Source: Silvanigrella paludirubra
GTDB lineage: Bacteria; Bdellovibrionota_B; Oligoflexia; Silvanigrellales; Silvanigrellaceae
NCBI RefSeq assembly: GCF_009208775.1
Contig: NZ_WFLM01000004.1
Location: forward strand, 1 to 64,000
Length of the DNA: 64,000 bases
Reading direction: 5' to 3'
A program made the translations under genes and the position numbers. Position 1 is the first letter of the stretch, and every line of letters starts with the position of its first letter. The notes below the pieces were generated by a model that did no database searches, was not told the origin of the DNA, and was given only the letters and a program-made list of their open reading frames with translations. This document shows positions 38,371-47,391 of this stretch, in pieces.

Positions 38371-38763
38371 TTAGTTTGCAGCAGGAGCTTCTACTTTATT
38401 GATTGCAGTTGGTTCTACAAATTCAATGATCGCTCTTCTTGCATGGTCGCCAGGGCGAAATCCAAGTTTTAAGATTCTAGTGTAACCACCTTGTCTTTGA
38501 GCGTTTGGTGGAGCTACTCTTGAAAATAGGTCACCTACTGTTTTTTTGCTATATAGAGTTGAAGCAGCGCTTCTGCGGTTGTTAACGCTATCAACACGTG
38601 CTAAAGCAACAAGAGGTTCAACAATTTTTCTTAATTCTTTTGCGCGTTCAATAGTTGTTACTAATGTACCGTGCTCAATTAATTGAGTTGCTAAACCGCG
38701 GAGAAGCGCTTTACGACCAGCAGAATCTCTGTTTAATTTTCTATGCGCTAAACGATGTCTCAT
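38371..38763 (-). CDS. rplQ: 50S ribosomal protein L17
   Basis: This 130-aa protein starts MRHRLAHRKLNRDSAGRKALLRGLATQLIEHG, the L17 signature, and ends with the conserved 'RILKLGFRPGDHARRAIIEFVE'. L17 sits near the peptide exit tunnel. It follows rpoA by 21 bp and closes the alpha operon, as in most bacteria. Confidence 0.97.
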   Translation of the reverse strand: MRHRLAHRKLNRDSAGRKALLRGLATQLIEHGTLVTTIERAKELRKIVEPLVALARVDSVNNRRSAASTLYSKKTVGDLFSRVAPPNAQRQGGYTRILKLGFRPGDHARRAIIEFVEPTAINKVEAPAAN

Positions 38764-38784
38764 GTTCTTCCATCCTTAATCAGA

Positions 38785-39774
38785 CTAAATTCTATCCCTT
38801 AGTTTAGTAGGGTCAAATCCCTCTATCTTCATGCCAAGATGGAGTCCCATTTCAGCAAGGAGGTCTTTAATTTCGTTCAAAGTTTTACGACCAAAATTCT
38901 TTGTTTTAAGCATTTCGGCTTCAGTTCTAATAACAAGTTCTCCGATATAACGAATACCTGCATTTTCAAGGCAGTTAGCAGCTCTCACAGAAAGTTCGAG
39001 TTCATCAACTGATTTATATAGATTCTCATTCAAACGAGCATCCACTTGAATAGAATCAATCACTTGAACTTCATCATCAGCCTCTTGGAAATTTATGAAG
39101 ATAGAAAGCTGATCTTTAAGGATTTTAGCTGCATAAGCCAAAGCATCTTCAGAAGTAACAGCACCATTGGTACTGATTTCTAAAATAAGTTTGTTAAAAT
39201 CAGAGCGTTGTCCAATACGTGTATCAGAAACGCTGAAACTAACCCTTTTAACAGGAGAGAATACAGCATCTATTGGAATAACACCTAATGGCAAACCATC
39301 TTTAACGGCATCGCTTGTTAAGTATCCTTTACCAGTTCTTACGGTAATTTCTGCTTTAAATTTTCCACCTGCTCCAACCGTACAAATGACGTGATCAGGG
39401 TTTAAAATGCGAAGCGATCCGTCTGAAATGACATCAGATCCCCTTACTACCTTCGGACCTACAACATCGATCATAGCGGTTTTTTCACCTTCTGTGTCGA
39501 GCCATACATCCAAAGCTTTCAAGTTTAAAACAACCTCTGTTACATCTTCTGAAACGTCAGGAACTGTCGAAAACTCATGCTCTACTCCTTCAATGCGCAA
39601 ACCTACAACAGCAGCACCTTGAAGAGAAGAAAGCAAAACACGACGCAATGCGTTACCTAACGTAGTACCAAAACCACGCTCCAGAGGCTTAGCTATAAAT
39701 CTCCCAAAAGCAGAAGAAATATCTTCTTTTTCAATAAACTGCGGCTTTAACAGCGCCTTCCAGTTGCTCTGCAT
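38785..39774 (-). CDS. rpoA: DNA-directed RNA polymerase subunit alpha
   Basis: This 329-aa protein has the N-terminal assembly domain ([25 protein letters not shown]) and the C-terminal alpha-CTD (about 240-329), which contacts UP elements and activators ([31 protein letters not shown]). The alpha dimer nucleates RNA polymerase assembly. ATG 39774 is chosen over the in-frame TTG at 39789 because GGAG lies 6 nt before it. Unusually, rpsD does not precede it and a terminator plus long spacer separates it from rpsK, so it should have its own promoter. Confidence 0.97.
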   Translation of the reverse strand: MQSNWKALLKPQFIEKEDISSAFGRFIAKPLERGFGTTLGNALRRVLLSSLQGAAVVGLRIEGVEHEFSTVPDVSEDVTEVVLNLKALDVWLDTEGEKTAMIDVVGPKVVRGSDVISDGSLRILNPDHVICTVGAGGKFKAEITVRTGKGYLTSDAVKDGLPLGVIPIDAVFSPVKRVSFSVSDTRIGQRSDFNKLILEISTNGAVTSEDALAYAAKILKDQLSIFINFQEADDEVQVIDSIQVDARLNENLYKSVDELELSVRAANCLENAGIRYIGELVIRTEAEMLKTKNFGRKTLNEIKDLLAEMGLHLGMKIEGFDPTKLRDRI

Positions 39775-40024
39775 TATTGACTCCGTCAACTTTTCCGTTT
39801 CGTATTTTGCCCCAAAGTACCTTTTGAGCTTTTATAAATATAAAGGCTCACTTGTCATTGCTCGTGCATTATAGTCCTTAAAATATCAAGAACTTATTTT
39901 GCAAAAAGCACGACTAAGCGATACAAGTTGCCTTGTAGCACTATTTTTAACATTTACCAAGAGAAAACGATAAAGCATTAAACTAATAACACCAATTAAT
40001 CCATCGTGTTAAAAGTTTGACTGC

Positions 40025-40053
40025 CTTATCAATTAGCTTAAAAGTACTGTCAA
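40025..40053 (-). promoter_or_regulatory. Candidate sigma-70 promoter for rpoA-rplQ
   Basis: A perfect -35 box TTGACA (40048-40053) and a -10-like GATAAG (40025-40030) are 17 bp apart. A second candidate is the perfect TATAAT at 39868-39873, with a poor -35. The first would give a leader of about 240 nt containing the GCAA hairpin. Confidence 0.4.
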
Positions 40054-40162
40054 AACAAATCTGAACTTTATGCAAGTTCAGTAAGATTTAATGAACACTC
40101 TATAATCAAAAAAGATCATAGTTTTTTAGGTGTTTAAAACAAATGGACTATAAATTATAATC

Positions 40163-40199
40163 CAAAACAAAGCATAATTTCGTTTTAAAGAAATTATGC
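40163..40199 (-). terminator. Terminator after rpsK
   Basis: On the minus strand the perfect 10-bp stem GCATAATTTC / GAAATTATGC has an 8-nt loop and is followed by TTTGTTTT, 14 bp past the rpsK stop. It separates the spc/alpha ribosomal genes from rpoA-rplQ. Confidence 0.82.
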
Positions 40200-40213
40200 C
40201 TCATATTTTGCTA

Positions 40214-40600
40214 TTAAACCCTACGACGCTTAGGCGGTCTGCATCCATTGTGTGGAACAGGTGTTGCGTCTTTAATAAGTGTTACTTTAATTCCAGTTGC
40301 AGAAATAGCGCGTACTGCGGATTCTCTGCCTGAACCTGGGCCTGTAACTATAACTGAGCAACTTTTCATTCCACAGTCAATCGCTTTACGTGCAGCATCT
40401 TCTGCAGCAACTTGTGCTGCAAATGGAGTACTACGGCGAGATCCTTTGAAACCTTTGCTACCAGCACTTGACCAAGTAATAACGTCACCATTCGCATCTG
40501 CAAATGTAACAATTGTATTGTTAAAACTTGCAGAAATAGTAGCTATTCCAGTTGGAACATTGCGTTTAACACGCTTTTTCTTTGATACTACCTTATTCAT
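40214..40600 (-). CDS. rpsK: 30S ribosomal protein S11
   Basis: This 128-aa protein has the S11 core: [44 protein letters not shown] and the C-terminus [14 protein letters not shown]11 lines the 30S platform near the mRNA exit. ATG 40600 is taken rather than the in-frame TTG at 40606; GAGG lies about 10 nt upstream. It follows rpsM by 26 bp. Confidence 0.97.
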   Translation of the reverse strand: MNKVVSKKKRVKRNVPTGIATISASFNNTIVTFADANGDVITWSSAGSKGFKGSRRSTPFAAQVAAEDAARKAIDCGMKSCSVIVTGPGSGRESAVRAISATGIKVTLIKDATPVPHNGCRPPKRRRV

Positions 40601-40626
40601 TATCAAAATACCTCACACTTTAGAAG

Positions 40627-40995
40627 TTACTTCTTCTTATTCGCTACCGTCTTCTTTGGACCTTTACGCGTACGCGCATTTGTTTTCGTTCTTTGTCCAC
40701 GAGCAGGTAAACCTTTACGGTGACGAAGACCACGATAACAACCCAAGTCCATCAAACGTTTGATGTTGGACTGAACAAGACGACGCAAATCACCTTCTAC
40801 AGTGTGGTTTGTATCAATAAGCTTTCTTATGGCGTTAATCTGATCGTCGTTAAGATCTTGGGTACGCATGTCTCTATTTATAGACAATTGATCCAATATC
40901 TTTTGAGAGGATTTACGACCAAGACCATGTATATACGTAAGCGAAATTTCGATACGCTTGTTACGCGGAATGTCAACGCCCGCAATTCTTGCCAC
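40627..40995 (-). CDS. rpsM: 30S ribosomal protein S13
   Basis: This 122-aa protein starts [26 protein letters not shown] and has the basic tail [21 protein letters not shown] that reaches the P-site tRNA. It lies 23 bp after rpmJ and heads the short rpsM-rpsK end of this transcript. Confidence 0.97.
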   Translation of the reverse strand: MARIAGVDIPRNKRIEISLTYIHGLGRKSSQKILDQLSINRDMRTQDLNDDQINAIRKLIDTNHTVEGDLRRLVQSNIKRLMDLGCYRGLRHRKGLPARGQRTKTNARTRKGPKKTVANKKK

Positions 40996-41018
40996 AACTA
41001 ACCTCCGATATTTTTCTA

Positions 41019-41132
41019 TTAACCTTGACGCTGCTTGTGCTTTTTATTTTCACAAATAACTCTTACTACACCAACGCGACGAATTACTTTGCATTTATCG
41101 CAAATTGGCTTTACACTAGCTCTAACCTTCAT
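41019..41132 (-). CDS. rpmJ: 50S ribosomal protein L36 (zinc-binding form)
   Basis: This 37-aa protein starts [19 protein letters not shown] and keeps the zinc ligands Cys11, Cys14, Cys27 and His32, i.e. the zinc-containing form. It lies between infA and rpsM, its usual position. Confidence 0.95.
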   Translation of the reverse strand: MKVRASVKPICDKCKVIRRVGVVRVICENKKHKQRQG

Positions 41133-41169
41133 TAGCAAAAACTCCTAGTAAAAACTCACAAAAATATTA

Positions 41170-41481
41170 TTATTTAGACCTAAAAACAATTTTAGCTCTA
41201 AACCTGCCATCTTTAGTCTTATCATTTGGATTCAATTCAACTTTCACTCTATCGCTAGGTAAAATATTGATGCAATTCATTTTCATTCGACCAGATACAT
41301 GAGCTAAAACCTTGAGACTGTTGTCGAGTTCTACTATAAACAAATTGTTAGGTAATTTTTCAGCAACGATACCTTCCAATTCAACCTTTTTAGGTTTGTC
41401 ATCTTCTTCTAGCTCAACCTTTTTGGCTTTATCGTCTTCGTCAAACTTCACCTTTTTAGGTTTATTTTCATATTCAGCCAT
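41170..41481 (-). CDS. infA: Translation initiation factor IF-1 with N-terminal repeat extension
   Basis: This 103-aa protein contains a normal IF-1 OB fold (about 34-103, [46 protein letters not shown]), but the family is about 72 aa. The extra N-terminus has tandem 11-residue charged repeats: residues 7-17, 18-28 and partial 29-37 ([31 protein letters not shown]). The last repeat merges into the native start of the fold. IF-1 occupies the 30S A site during initiation. It lies between adk and rpmJ. Confidence 0.93.
   Translation of the reverse strand: MAEYENKPKKVKFDEDDKAKKVELEEDDKPKKVELEGIVAEKLPNNLFIVELDNSLKVLAHVSGRMKMNCINILPSDRVKVELNPNDKTKDGRFRAKIVFRSK
41371..41463 (-). repeat. Tandem 33-bp repeat in infA
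   Basis: Two full and one partial 33-bp units encode the KxKKVxxxxDD repeats. The first and third units share AAACCTAAAAAGGT at the DNA level, consistent with recent duplication inside the gene. Confidence 0.8.
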
Positions 41482-41555
41482 TTACATTCATACTCCAATG
41501 AGAACAAAGAGCGTTATTGGGTATCCCAATCTGCTGCTTAAATCAAGTTCAATCT

Positions 41556-42218
41556 TTATTTTCTTAACAAAATTGATACAATTTCAGCATAAACAATCTC
41601 AGGTTGACGTAACCCATCAATAATGCTTAAGTTATTTCTATCAGCATAGTACGAAACCAAAGGTTCAGTTTCCTTTTGGTAAACAGTAAAACGTCTTTTT
41701 ACTGTTTCAGGTTCATCGTCTTTACGGCGAAACATTGTTCCCATTTTTTCACAACTACTACAAACATAATTCGCTACGTCTGTTCCAGTTGGAATGGAAT
41801 CAATCTTACCGCAAGAAGAACAAGTCCATCTTTTTTCAAATCTCTCTAGCAACTTGTCTAGGTCCGCAGATAGCGAGAGAACTAAATCCACTTTGCTAGA
41901 AAATTTGCTGATAAGAACATCAAATTCTTTTGCTTGAGAAAGATTTCTTGGAATGCCATCTAACAAAATGATGTCATTCTGTTTGGGCTTCATTACATTT
42001 AAAGTACTTTCAAGGCATTCAAAAATTGATTTGTCATCAACTAAATGTCCAGACTCAACAATACTTTTAACTTTTAATCCAAGAGCCGATTCGGAAGCAA
42101 TTTCCTGACGGATGATGGCGCCAGTTGAGATATGCTTTACTCCTAGGCGCGCGCTTAAAAGAGAACATTGAGTCCCTTTACCTACGCCTGGAGGGCCTAA
42201 AAAAATGATTACCTTCAT
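41556..42218 (-). CDS. adk: Adenylate kinase
   Basis: This 220-aa protein has the P-loop GPPGVGKGTQ, the AMP-binding STGAIIR and LLDGIPRN, and a zinc-type LID with CSSCGK...CSSCEK (four Cys). It interconverts ATP + AMP and 2 ADP. It lies between secY and infA, the common placement when the spc operon carries adk; no map gene follows. It is 13 bp after secY. Confidence 0.96.
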   Translation of the reverse strand: MKVIIFLGPPGVGKGTQCSLLSARLGVKHISTGAIIRQEIASESALGLKVKSIVESGHLVDDKSIFECLESTLNVMKPKQNDIILLDGIPRNLSQAKEFDVLISKFSSKVDLVLSLSADLDKLLERFEKRWTCSSCGKIDSIPTGTDVANYVCSSCEKMGTMFRRKDDEPETVKRRFTVYQKETEPLVSYYADRNNLSIIDGLRQPEIVYAEIVSILLRK

Positions 42219-42231
42219 TTATAACCCTGCT

Positions 42232-43554
42232 TCATAGCCTTGTATCATTATTAGCTGTCGTTGTATCTCTTGATTGAGATGGGAAAATTAGAAAATCATA
42301 CTTTTGAGTTGCGAGTTGTGCTCTTACTTGGCGAATTGCTTCAAGACCCACACCAACAACAATCAAAAGAGATGTCCCGCCAAAAGTCATTTGTTGAGAG
42401 AATGCAGAACCAATTAATGAAGGAACTACAACGATAAGATTCATGTAAATCGCACCAGCAAAGGTAAGGCGAGTTACAACGGTATCTAAAGCTTCTGCAG
42501 TTTCACTACCTGGACGTACCCCTGGTATATAAGCATTTTGTTTTTTTAAATTTTCAGCAACATCATCTGATTTAAAGACAATAGATGCATAGAAAAAGGA
42601 AAAGAACATGCCTAATACAACAAAGACCGCATTATATAACCAATGACCTGGTAAAAAATCAGCTAACCAAACATTACCAGCCGCACTTCCGAAACTTAGG
42701 AAAGTTGCCGGAACAGCAAGAATAGTCGAAGCAAAAATGGCAGCCATAATACCAGCCATATTTACCTTTAAAGGTAAGTGTGTTGCTTGCGCAGACATTA
42801 CTCTTTTTCCAACTAATCTTTTTGCATAATGAATTGGAACTTTTCTATAACTTTGCTCAAAAAAAGTAACAGCAAATACAAGAAGTAAAGCAAAGGCAAC
42901 AATACCAAGAGCTCCTAATAAAGCCCCGCTATTTTGTTTTACCATTTCAATTATTGTATTGGCTGAAGATGGTAAATAAGCAACGATACCAGCAAAGATA
43001 AGTAAACTAATTCCGTTTCCAATACCCTTGTCTGTTATTTGCTCACCTAACCACATCACAAAACAACTTCCAGCAGCCATTAGAACACAAGACATGAGTC
43101 TAAAAGATAAGCCAGGATCGAGAACGATCATCCCACCATTAGGTCCTCTTGATGCCTCTAATCCAGCAGATAATAAATAAGCTTGGACAAGGGCTAAAAG
43201 GACAGAAAGACTCCTTGTAATGCGGGTAATCTTTTGTCTGCCTACGCCACCCTCTTTTTGCATTTGTTCCAGTGAAGGAACAACTACAGTCATGAGTTGA
43301 ATAATAATACTTGCAGAAATATAAGGCATTACTGCAAGGCTAAAAATGGAGAAGTGACTTAACGCACCGCCTGAAAACATATTAAATATTTTTAATAAAC
43401 CAGCACCCTGCTGACTTGCAAAAAGAGCAAGCTCTTTTGCATCAATACCTGGCACAGGGATATGCACTCCAAAGCGGAAAACGAGAAGTGCTAACAATGT
43501 AAACAACAAACGCTTTACAAGGACATTTTCTGTCCAGCCACTTCCCTGAGGCAT
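42232..43554 (-). CDS. secY: Protein translocase subunit SecY
   Basis: This 440-aa membrane protein has about ten predicted helices. Landmarks include FRFGVHIPVPGID near the start, GGALSHFSIFSLAVMPYISASIIIQLM, GNGISLLIFAGIVA, the loop VGKRVMSAQATHLPLKVNMAGI, and YIPGVRPGSETAE. It is the pore of the Sec channel in the inner membrane. It follows rplO by 7 bp; secE lies elsewhere. Confidence 0.97.
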   Translation of the reverse strand: MPQGSGWTENVLVKRLLFTLLALLVFRFGVHIPVPGIDAKELALFASQQGAGLLKIFNMFSGGALSHFSIFSLAVMPYISASIIIQLMTVVVPSLEQMQKEGGVGRQKITRITRSLSVLLALVQAYLLSAGLEASRGPNGGMIVLDPGLSFRLMSCVLMAAGSCFVMWLGEQITDKGIGNGISLLIFAGIVAYLPSSANTIIEMVKQNSGALLGALGIVAFALLLVFAVTFFEQSYRKVPIHYAKRLVGKRVMSAQATHLPLKVNMAGIMAAIFASTILAVPATFLSFGSAAGNVWLADFLPGHWLYNAVFVVLGMFFSFFYASIVFKSDDVAENLKKQNAYIPGVRPGSETAEALDTVVTRLTFAGAIYMNLIVVVPSLIGSAFSQQMTFGGTSLLIVVGVGLEAIRQVRAQLATQKYDFLIFPSQSRDTTTANNDTRL

Positions 43555-43561
43555 CCTCTGG

Positions 43562-43981
43562 TTACTCCTCGATGGTTACGCCTTTTGCGAGCAGTTTTTC
43601 ACGTGCTCCAGAAGACATAACAAAGTTTTTCACAGTTTTAAGATCTGCAGGTACATCACCCATTGAAAGTAATTTTGCGATGCCTTTAGCTACAAAGCCT
43701 TGACCATCTAAAATGCCGTTTTCAATGTATTGTGAAGAATCTTTTAAATTTAAAGACTCAACGTTAATTGCACAAGCATTTTTAAATCCGCGTTTAGGAA
43801 TTCTACGGTAAAGAGGAGTTTGACCACCTTCAAAACCAGGACGAATGCTAGAGCCAGAACGAGCTGTTTGGCCTTTACCACCACGTCCACCCGTTTTACC
43901 AAGACCACTACCTGGGCCTCTACCTAAACGGCGTTTATCTTTTCTTGCGCCCGGATTAGGACGAAGTTCTTCTATTCTCAC
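43562..43981 (-). CDS. rplO: 50S ribosomal protein L15
   Basis: This 139-aa protein starts MRIEELRPNPGARKDKRRLGRGPGSGLGKTGGRG, typical of L15. The start codon is GTG with AAGGAG 8 nt upstream. It lies between rpmD and secY in the spc cluster. Confidence 0.97.
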   Translation of the reverse strand: MRIEELRPNPGARKDKRRLGRGPGSGLGKTGGRGGKGQTARSGSSIRPGFEGGQTPLYRRIPKRGFKNACAINVESLNLKDSSQYIENGILDGQGFVAKGIAKLLSMGDVPADLKTVKNFVMSSGAREKLLAKGVTIEE

Positions 43982-43993
43982 TTTAATTACTCC

Positions 43994-44191
43994 TTACTCA
44001 GCTGGCTCAACCCTGATAAATTGAATTACCTTGTTGACCTGGCCAAGTATTGGGTTCACGTTTGGTAATACACGTGAGGAACCAATTTTAGAAAGACCAA
44101 GTGAAACTAGGGTTCTACGCTGTGATTCGCTACGTCCCGCAAAGCTGCGAAGCAAAGTCACTTTTATTTTTGGGGTATTAATATTTTGCAT
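43994..44191 (-). CDS. rpmD: 50S ribosomal protein L30
   Basis: This 65-aa protein has the L30 fold pattern IKVTLLRSFAGRSESQRRTLVSLGLSKIGSSRVLPN and ends with VNKVIQFIRVEPAE. It lies between rpsE and rplO. Confidence 0.95.
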   Translation of the reverse strand: MQNINTPKIKVTLLRSFAGRSESQRRTLVSLGLSKIGSSRVLPNVNPILGQVNKVIQFIRVEPAE

Positions 44192-44208
44192 TTTAGAGAG
44201 TCCCCTTC

Positions 44209-44691
44209 TTACTTACGTGCTTTTAAGTATTCTTCAGTAGTAGAAAGCTGTTTAAGACCTTTAAATGCTGCTTTTACAACATTATGAGGATTCCGACTAC
44301 CTTGAATTTTAGCCATAATGTTAGGAATGCCTGCAAGTTCAGCAACAGCACGTACAGAACTTCCAGCAACAATACCACTACCCTCAGTTGCAGGGCTTAA
44401 AAGAAGGTGGCTTGCACCAAATTTTGCATTAACTACGAATGGAATTGTTTGTTTTTCCATTGGTACTGTAATGAGTGATTTTTTTGCTTGTGCTACAGCT
44501 TTTCTAACGGCTTCTGGAACTTCAGCAGCTTTGCCTAGTCCATAACCAACTGTACCTTGGCGATCTCCAACAACAACAAGTGCGGAGAAGCTCATGCGTC
44601 TACCGCCTTTAACTGTTTTGGATACGCGTGAAACGCTAACAACACGATCTTCAAAACGATCTTTTTTCTGTTCTTCTTTATTCATTTGCAT
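44209..44691 (-). CDS. rpsE: 30S ribosomal protein S5
   Basis: This 160-aa protein shows FEDRVVSVSRVSKTVKGGRRMSFSALVVVGDRQGTVGYGLGKAAEVPEAVRKA and the C-terminal SRNPHNVVKAAFKGL, all S5 hallmarks. S5 contributes to decoding accuracy. It lies between rplR and rpmD. Confidence 0.97.
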   Translation of the reverse strand: MQMNKEEQKKDRFEDRVVSVSRVSKTVKGGRRMSFSALVVVGDRQGTVGYGLGKAAEVPEAVRKAVAQAKKSLITVPMEKQTIPFVVNAKFGASHLLLSPATEGSGIVAGSSVRAVAELAGIPNIMAKIQGSRNPHNVVKAAFKGLKQLSTTEEYLKARK

Positions 44692-44721
44692 TTTCTGCTC
44701 TTCCTTAAAAAAGTTAAGTTC

Positions 44722-45084
44722 TTAGAACTGAAGACCAGCTTCACGAGCGGAATCAGCGAGAACCTGAATACGCCCATGGTATGTGAAACCGTTTCTGTCA
44801 AAAACAACAGCGCTGATTCCAGCGTTTTTTGCTCTTTCAGCAACAAGATTTCCGACTTTTACAGCCATTGTCTTGCCACGAAGACCAGTTGCTTTAACAT
44901 CTGCTTCAATAGAACTAGCGCATGCAATAACTATGCCTTTTGCATCATCAATAACTTGAGCCTGAATATGGCGGCTGCTCTTGAATACGCAAAGACGTGG
45001 TTTTGTTAAATCAGAAGAACGGCGGCGCCAAAAACGCATTTTACGCAATTGCCTGATCTTTTTACGATTGATTATACGATACAT
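44722..45084 (-). CDS. rplR: 50S ribosomal protein L18
   Basis: This 120-aa protein has [10 protein letters not shown]-type text ([31 protein letters not shown]) and ends [21 protein letters not shown], typical of the 5S-binding L18. It lies between rplF and rpsE. Confidence 0.97.
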   Translation of the reverse strand: MYRIINRKKIRQLRKMRFWRRRSSDLTKPRLCVFKSSRHIQAQVIDDAKGIVIACASSIEADVKATGLRGKTMAVKVGNLVAERAKNAGISAVVFDRNGFTYHGRIQVLADSAREAGLQF

Positions 45085-45144
45085 AACATCTCCTGGTTTC
45101 CTGCTAACATACAGAAAACACGATTTATAATAAGCAGGAAGAAA

Positions 45145-45684
45145 TTATTTCTTACCTGCAGATTTACCAACTTTAGTTACAATAACTTCGCCAGCGTAAC
45201 GAATGCCTTTACCTTGGTAAGGTTCAGCAGGACGTACGGAACGAACTTTAGCAGCCATTTGGCCCACGAGCTCTTTATCAACACCAGAAATATTTACTTT
45301 ACCAGCTTTATCAACTTCAAAAGTGATGCCTGTTGGTGGCTCAATATTTACAGGATGTGAAAAACCAACAGTAAGGTTTAAAACCTTGCCTGCCATAGCT
45401 GCACGGTATCCTGTACCTTGGATTTCAAGAGATTTGCTGAAACCAGCAGATACACCTTGAACCATGTTAGAAAGAAGGGTTCTGTAAAGACCCCAATACG
45501 CAGAGCTGTTTTCTCCGTTATTCGCAGATACAACAACTTCGTTATTTTCTTGTGCAATAGCAATACGACCAAAGGTATCACGTTTCATCGTGCCTTTTGA
45601 TCCATTCACTTCGAGAATAGTTCCGCTTAATTTTACGGTTACTCCCGAAGGAATTTTAATTGGCTGCTTACCAACTCTTGACAT
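45145..45684 (-). CDS. rplF: 50S ribosomal protein L6
   Basis: This 179-aa protein starts MSRVGKQPIKIPSGVTVKLSG and has the C-terminal PEPYQGKGIRY-type motif (PAEPYQGKGIRYAGEVIVTKVGKSAGKK). L6 sits near the factor-binding site. It lies between rpsH and rplR. Confidence 0.97.
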   Translation of the reverse strand: MSRVGKQPIKIPSGVTVKLSGTILEVNGSKGTMKRDTFGRIAIAQENNEVVVSANNGENSSAYWGLYRTLLSNMVQGVSAGFSKSLEIQGTGYRAAMAGKVLNLTVGFSHPVNIEPPTGITFEVDKAGKVNISGVDKELVGQMAAKVRSVRPAEPYQGKGIRYAGEVIVTKVGKSAGKK

Positions 45685-45709
45685 AGAAGCCTCCTAAAAA
45701 CCTCGAAAG

Positions 45710-46108
45710 TTACCAAATATAAGCTAAAACTTCTCCACCAACGCGTTCTTTACGAGCTGTTTTGCTTGTAAGAACACCTTTTGGCGTAGTAAGTATTGCG
45801 AAACCAAGACCACCACGGATCTTTGGAAGATCCTCAACACCTTTGTAAACGCGGCAACCAGGTTTAGATACACGTGTAATTCCACGGATCACCGGTTGAC
45901 CAACTTCACTATATTTCATGGCAATTTTAATTTTGCCTTGACCATTATCTTTGATTAGACGGAACCCACGAATGAGGCCTTCTGTTTCTAAGATTTTTGT
46001 AATTTCAATTTTAATAATGCTTGCAGGAATTGTTGTATATTTAAGACCTGCACTAGAAGCATTACGGATACGTGTTAACATATCAGCGATTGGATCAGTA
46101 GCGTACAT
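45710..46108 (-). CDS. rpsH: 30S ribosomal protein S8
   Basis: This 132-aa protein has TDPIADMLTRIRNA at its start and ends GLGFAILTTPKGVLTSKTARKERVGGEVLAYIW, the classical S8 ends. S8 is a primary 16S-binding protein and in E. coli represses the spc operon. It lies between rpsN and rplF. Confidence 0.97.
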   Translation of the reverse strand: MYATDPIADMLTRIRNASSAGLKYTTIPASIIKIEITKILETEGLIRGFRLIKDNGQGKIKIAMKYSEVGQPVIRGITRVSKPGCRVYKGVEDLPKIRGGLGFAILTTPKGVLTSKTARKERVGGEVLAYIW

Positions 46109-46119
46109 ATTTATTCACC

Positions 46120-46305
46120 TCACCAACTTGCCTTGACCATTCCAGGAATTTGTCCTGAAAGGGCATTTTTACGTAAGCAAATACGACATAGACCAAAGTC
46201 TCTATAGTAAGCGCGAGGACGACCGCATTGGTTACAGCGGTTGTGCTGACGCGTAGAAAACTTGGCTTTTTTATTTGCCTTATTAATCATTGCTAAACGA
46301 GCCAC
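46120..46305 (-). CDS. rpsN: 30S ribosomal protein S14, zinc-binding (type Z)
   Basis: This 61-aa protein is the short form of S14 with zinc ligands Cys24, Cys27, Cys40 and Cys43 ([32 protein letters not shown]). Proteobacteria more often have the long zinc-free form (~101 aa), so the type is worth noting. It lies between rplE and rpsH, the normal place. Confidence 0.96.
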   Translation of the reverse strand: MARLAMINKANKKAKFSTRQHNRCNQCGRPRAYYRDFGLCRICLRKNALSGQIPGMVKASW

Positions 46306-46316
46306 ATCTATCCCCT

Positions 46317-46955
46317 TTACTTTCTAAACGGCATATCGAGGAGAGTAAGAAGCTCACGAGCTTCCTCATCTGTTTTTGCAGATGTCACGATAGTGATACT
46401 CAAGCCACGTGTTTTATCTACTTTATCCGCTTCGATTTCAGGAAATATGATCTGTTCACGGATTCCAAGAGAATAATTGCCACGACCGTCGAAACTATTA
46501 GATGAAACTCCACGGAAGTCACGTACGCGAGGTAGTGCTACCGAAACGAGTTTATCGTAAAATTCAAACATGCGTTCTTTACGAAGAGTTACAGAAGCGC
46601 CAATTGGCATTCCTGCGCGTAACTTAAAGGTTGCAATTGATTTCTTTGCACGAGTAATAACTGCTTTTTGACCAGTAATCAACTCAAGCTCAGCTGCAGC
46701 TGCTTCAAGTGCCTTAATGTTTTGAGTAGCTTCGCCTTGGCAAGTATTAACAACGATTTTTACGATCTTAGGAAGCTCCATCACATTTTTTTCTGTATGA
46801 AGCTTTTTAAGTTCAGGTAAAACTTTGTCGCTGAACTTTGCCATGTATCTTGGTTTAACACCTTTAGTGTGCTCACCACGAACGACTACTGCGCCATAAT
46901 CTGCGCCTTTTTTGCCAGTAGGTTTTTTACCGGACTGATTTTTTTCGCTTGCCAT
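46317..46955 (-). CDS. rplE: 50S ribosomal protein L5 with N-terminal extension
   Basis: This 212-aa protein is L5 (about 179 aa usually). The normal part starts near residue 37 ([36 protein letters not shown]) and ends with the family segment [20 protein letters not shown]. The first ~36 residues are an added basic tail. The gene follows rplN directly with its GGAGG inside the rplN end; rplX, which normally lies between them, is missing. L5 binds 5S rRNA and contacts P-site tRNA. Confidence 0.95.
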   Translation of the reverse strand: MASEKNQSGKKPTGKKGADYGAVVVRGEHTKGVKPRYMAKFSDKVLPELKKLHTEKNVMELPKIVKIVVNTCQGEATQNIKALEAAAAELELITGQKAVITRAKKSIATFKLRAGMPIGASVTLRKERMFEFYDKLVSVALPRVRDFRGVSSNSFDGRGNYSLGIREQIIFPEIEADKVDKTRGLSITIVTSAKTDEEARELLTLLDMPFRK

Positions 46956-46958
46956 GGA

Positions 46959-47336
46959 TTATAGAACCTCCGGAGCCAAGCTGATAATCTTGCCACAATT
47001 ACGTTGTCTTAATTCACGAGCAATTGGTCCAAAAATACGGGTTCCAACTGGCTCTTTTTCATTTTTGACAATTTTTACAAGAACAGCAGCATTTTCATCA
47101 AAACGAATACGAGAACCATCTGTTCTCGAAACTTCTTTCTTACAACGAACTACAATTGCTTTGTGTACTTCGCCTTTTTTAACACGCCCACCAGGCACAG
47201 CATCTCTTACGGATACGACGATCAAATCGCCAACACGTGCATAACGACGGAAAGAACCGCCCATAACACGAATGACGTTGAGACTTCTCGCACCGCTATT
47301 GTCGGCTGCTACCAGGATTGATTCTGGCTGAATCAC
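46959..47336 (-). CDS. rplN: 50S ribosomal protein L14
   Basis: This 125-aa protein reads [27 protein letters not shown] and ends with [18 protein letters not shown], matching L14. GTG 47336 is chosen as start: GGGGTG lies 4 nt upstream and the protein then begins exactly like its family; the longer ATG at 47348 lacks a ribosome-binding site. It lies between rpsQ and rplE. Confidence 0.95.
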   Translation of the reverse strand: MIQPESILVAADNSGARSLNVIRVMGGSFRRYARVGDLIVVSVRDAVPGGRVKKGEVHKAIVVRCKKEVSRTDGSRIRFDENAAVLVKIVKNEKEPVGTRIFGPIARELRQRNCGKIISLAPEVL

Positions 47337-47391
47337 GATACACCCCATTAAATGAGAAGAAAAAAGAAACTATTTTAAAGTGTTGCCTACA

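Larger units (their letters stand above)
39775..40213 (-). other. Structured intergenic region in place of rpsD
   Basis: This 439-bp stretch between rpsK and rpoA has no credible reading frame, though most bacteria have rpsD here. On the minus strand it holds a terminator (40163-40199), a hairpin (CTGAACTT / AAGTTCAG, 40061-40081), a TTGACA promoter candidate (40025-40053), a hairpin with a GCAA tetraloop (TACAAG / CTTGTA, 39922-39937) and a perfect TATAAT (39868-39873). It looks like the promoter and leader region of rpoA-rplQ. Confidence 0.6.
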
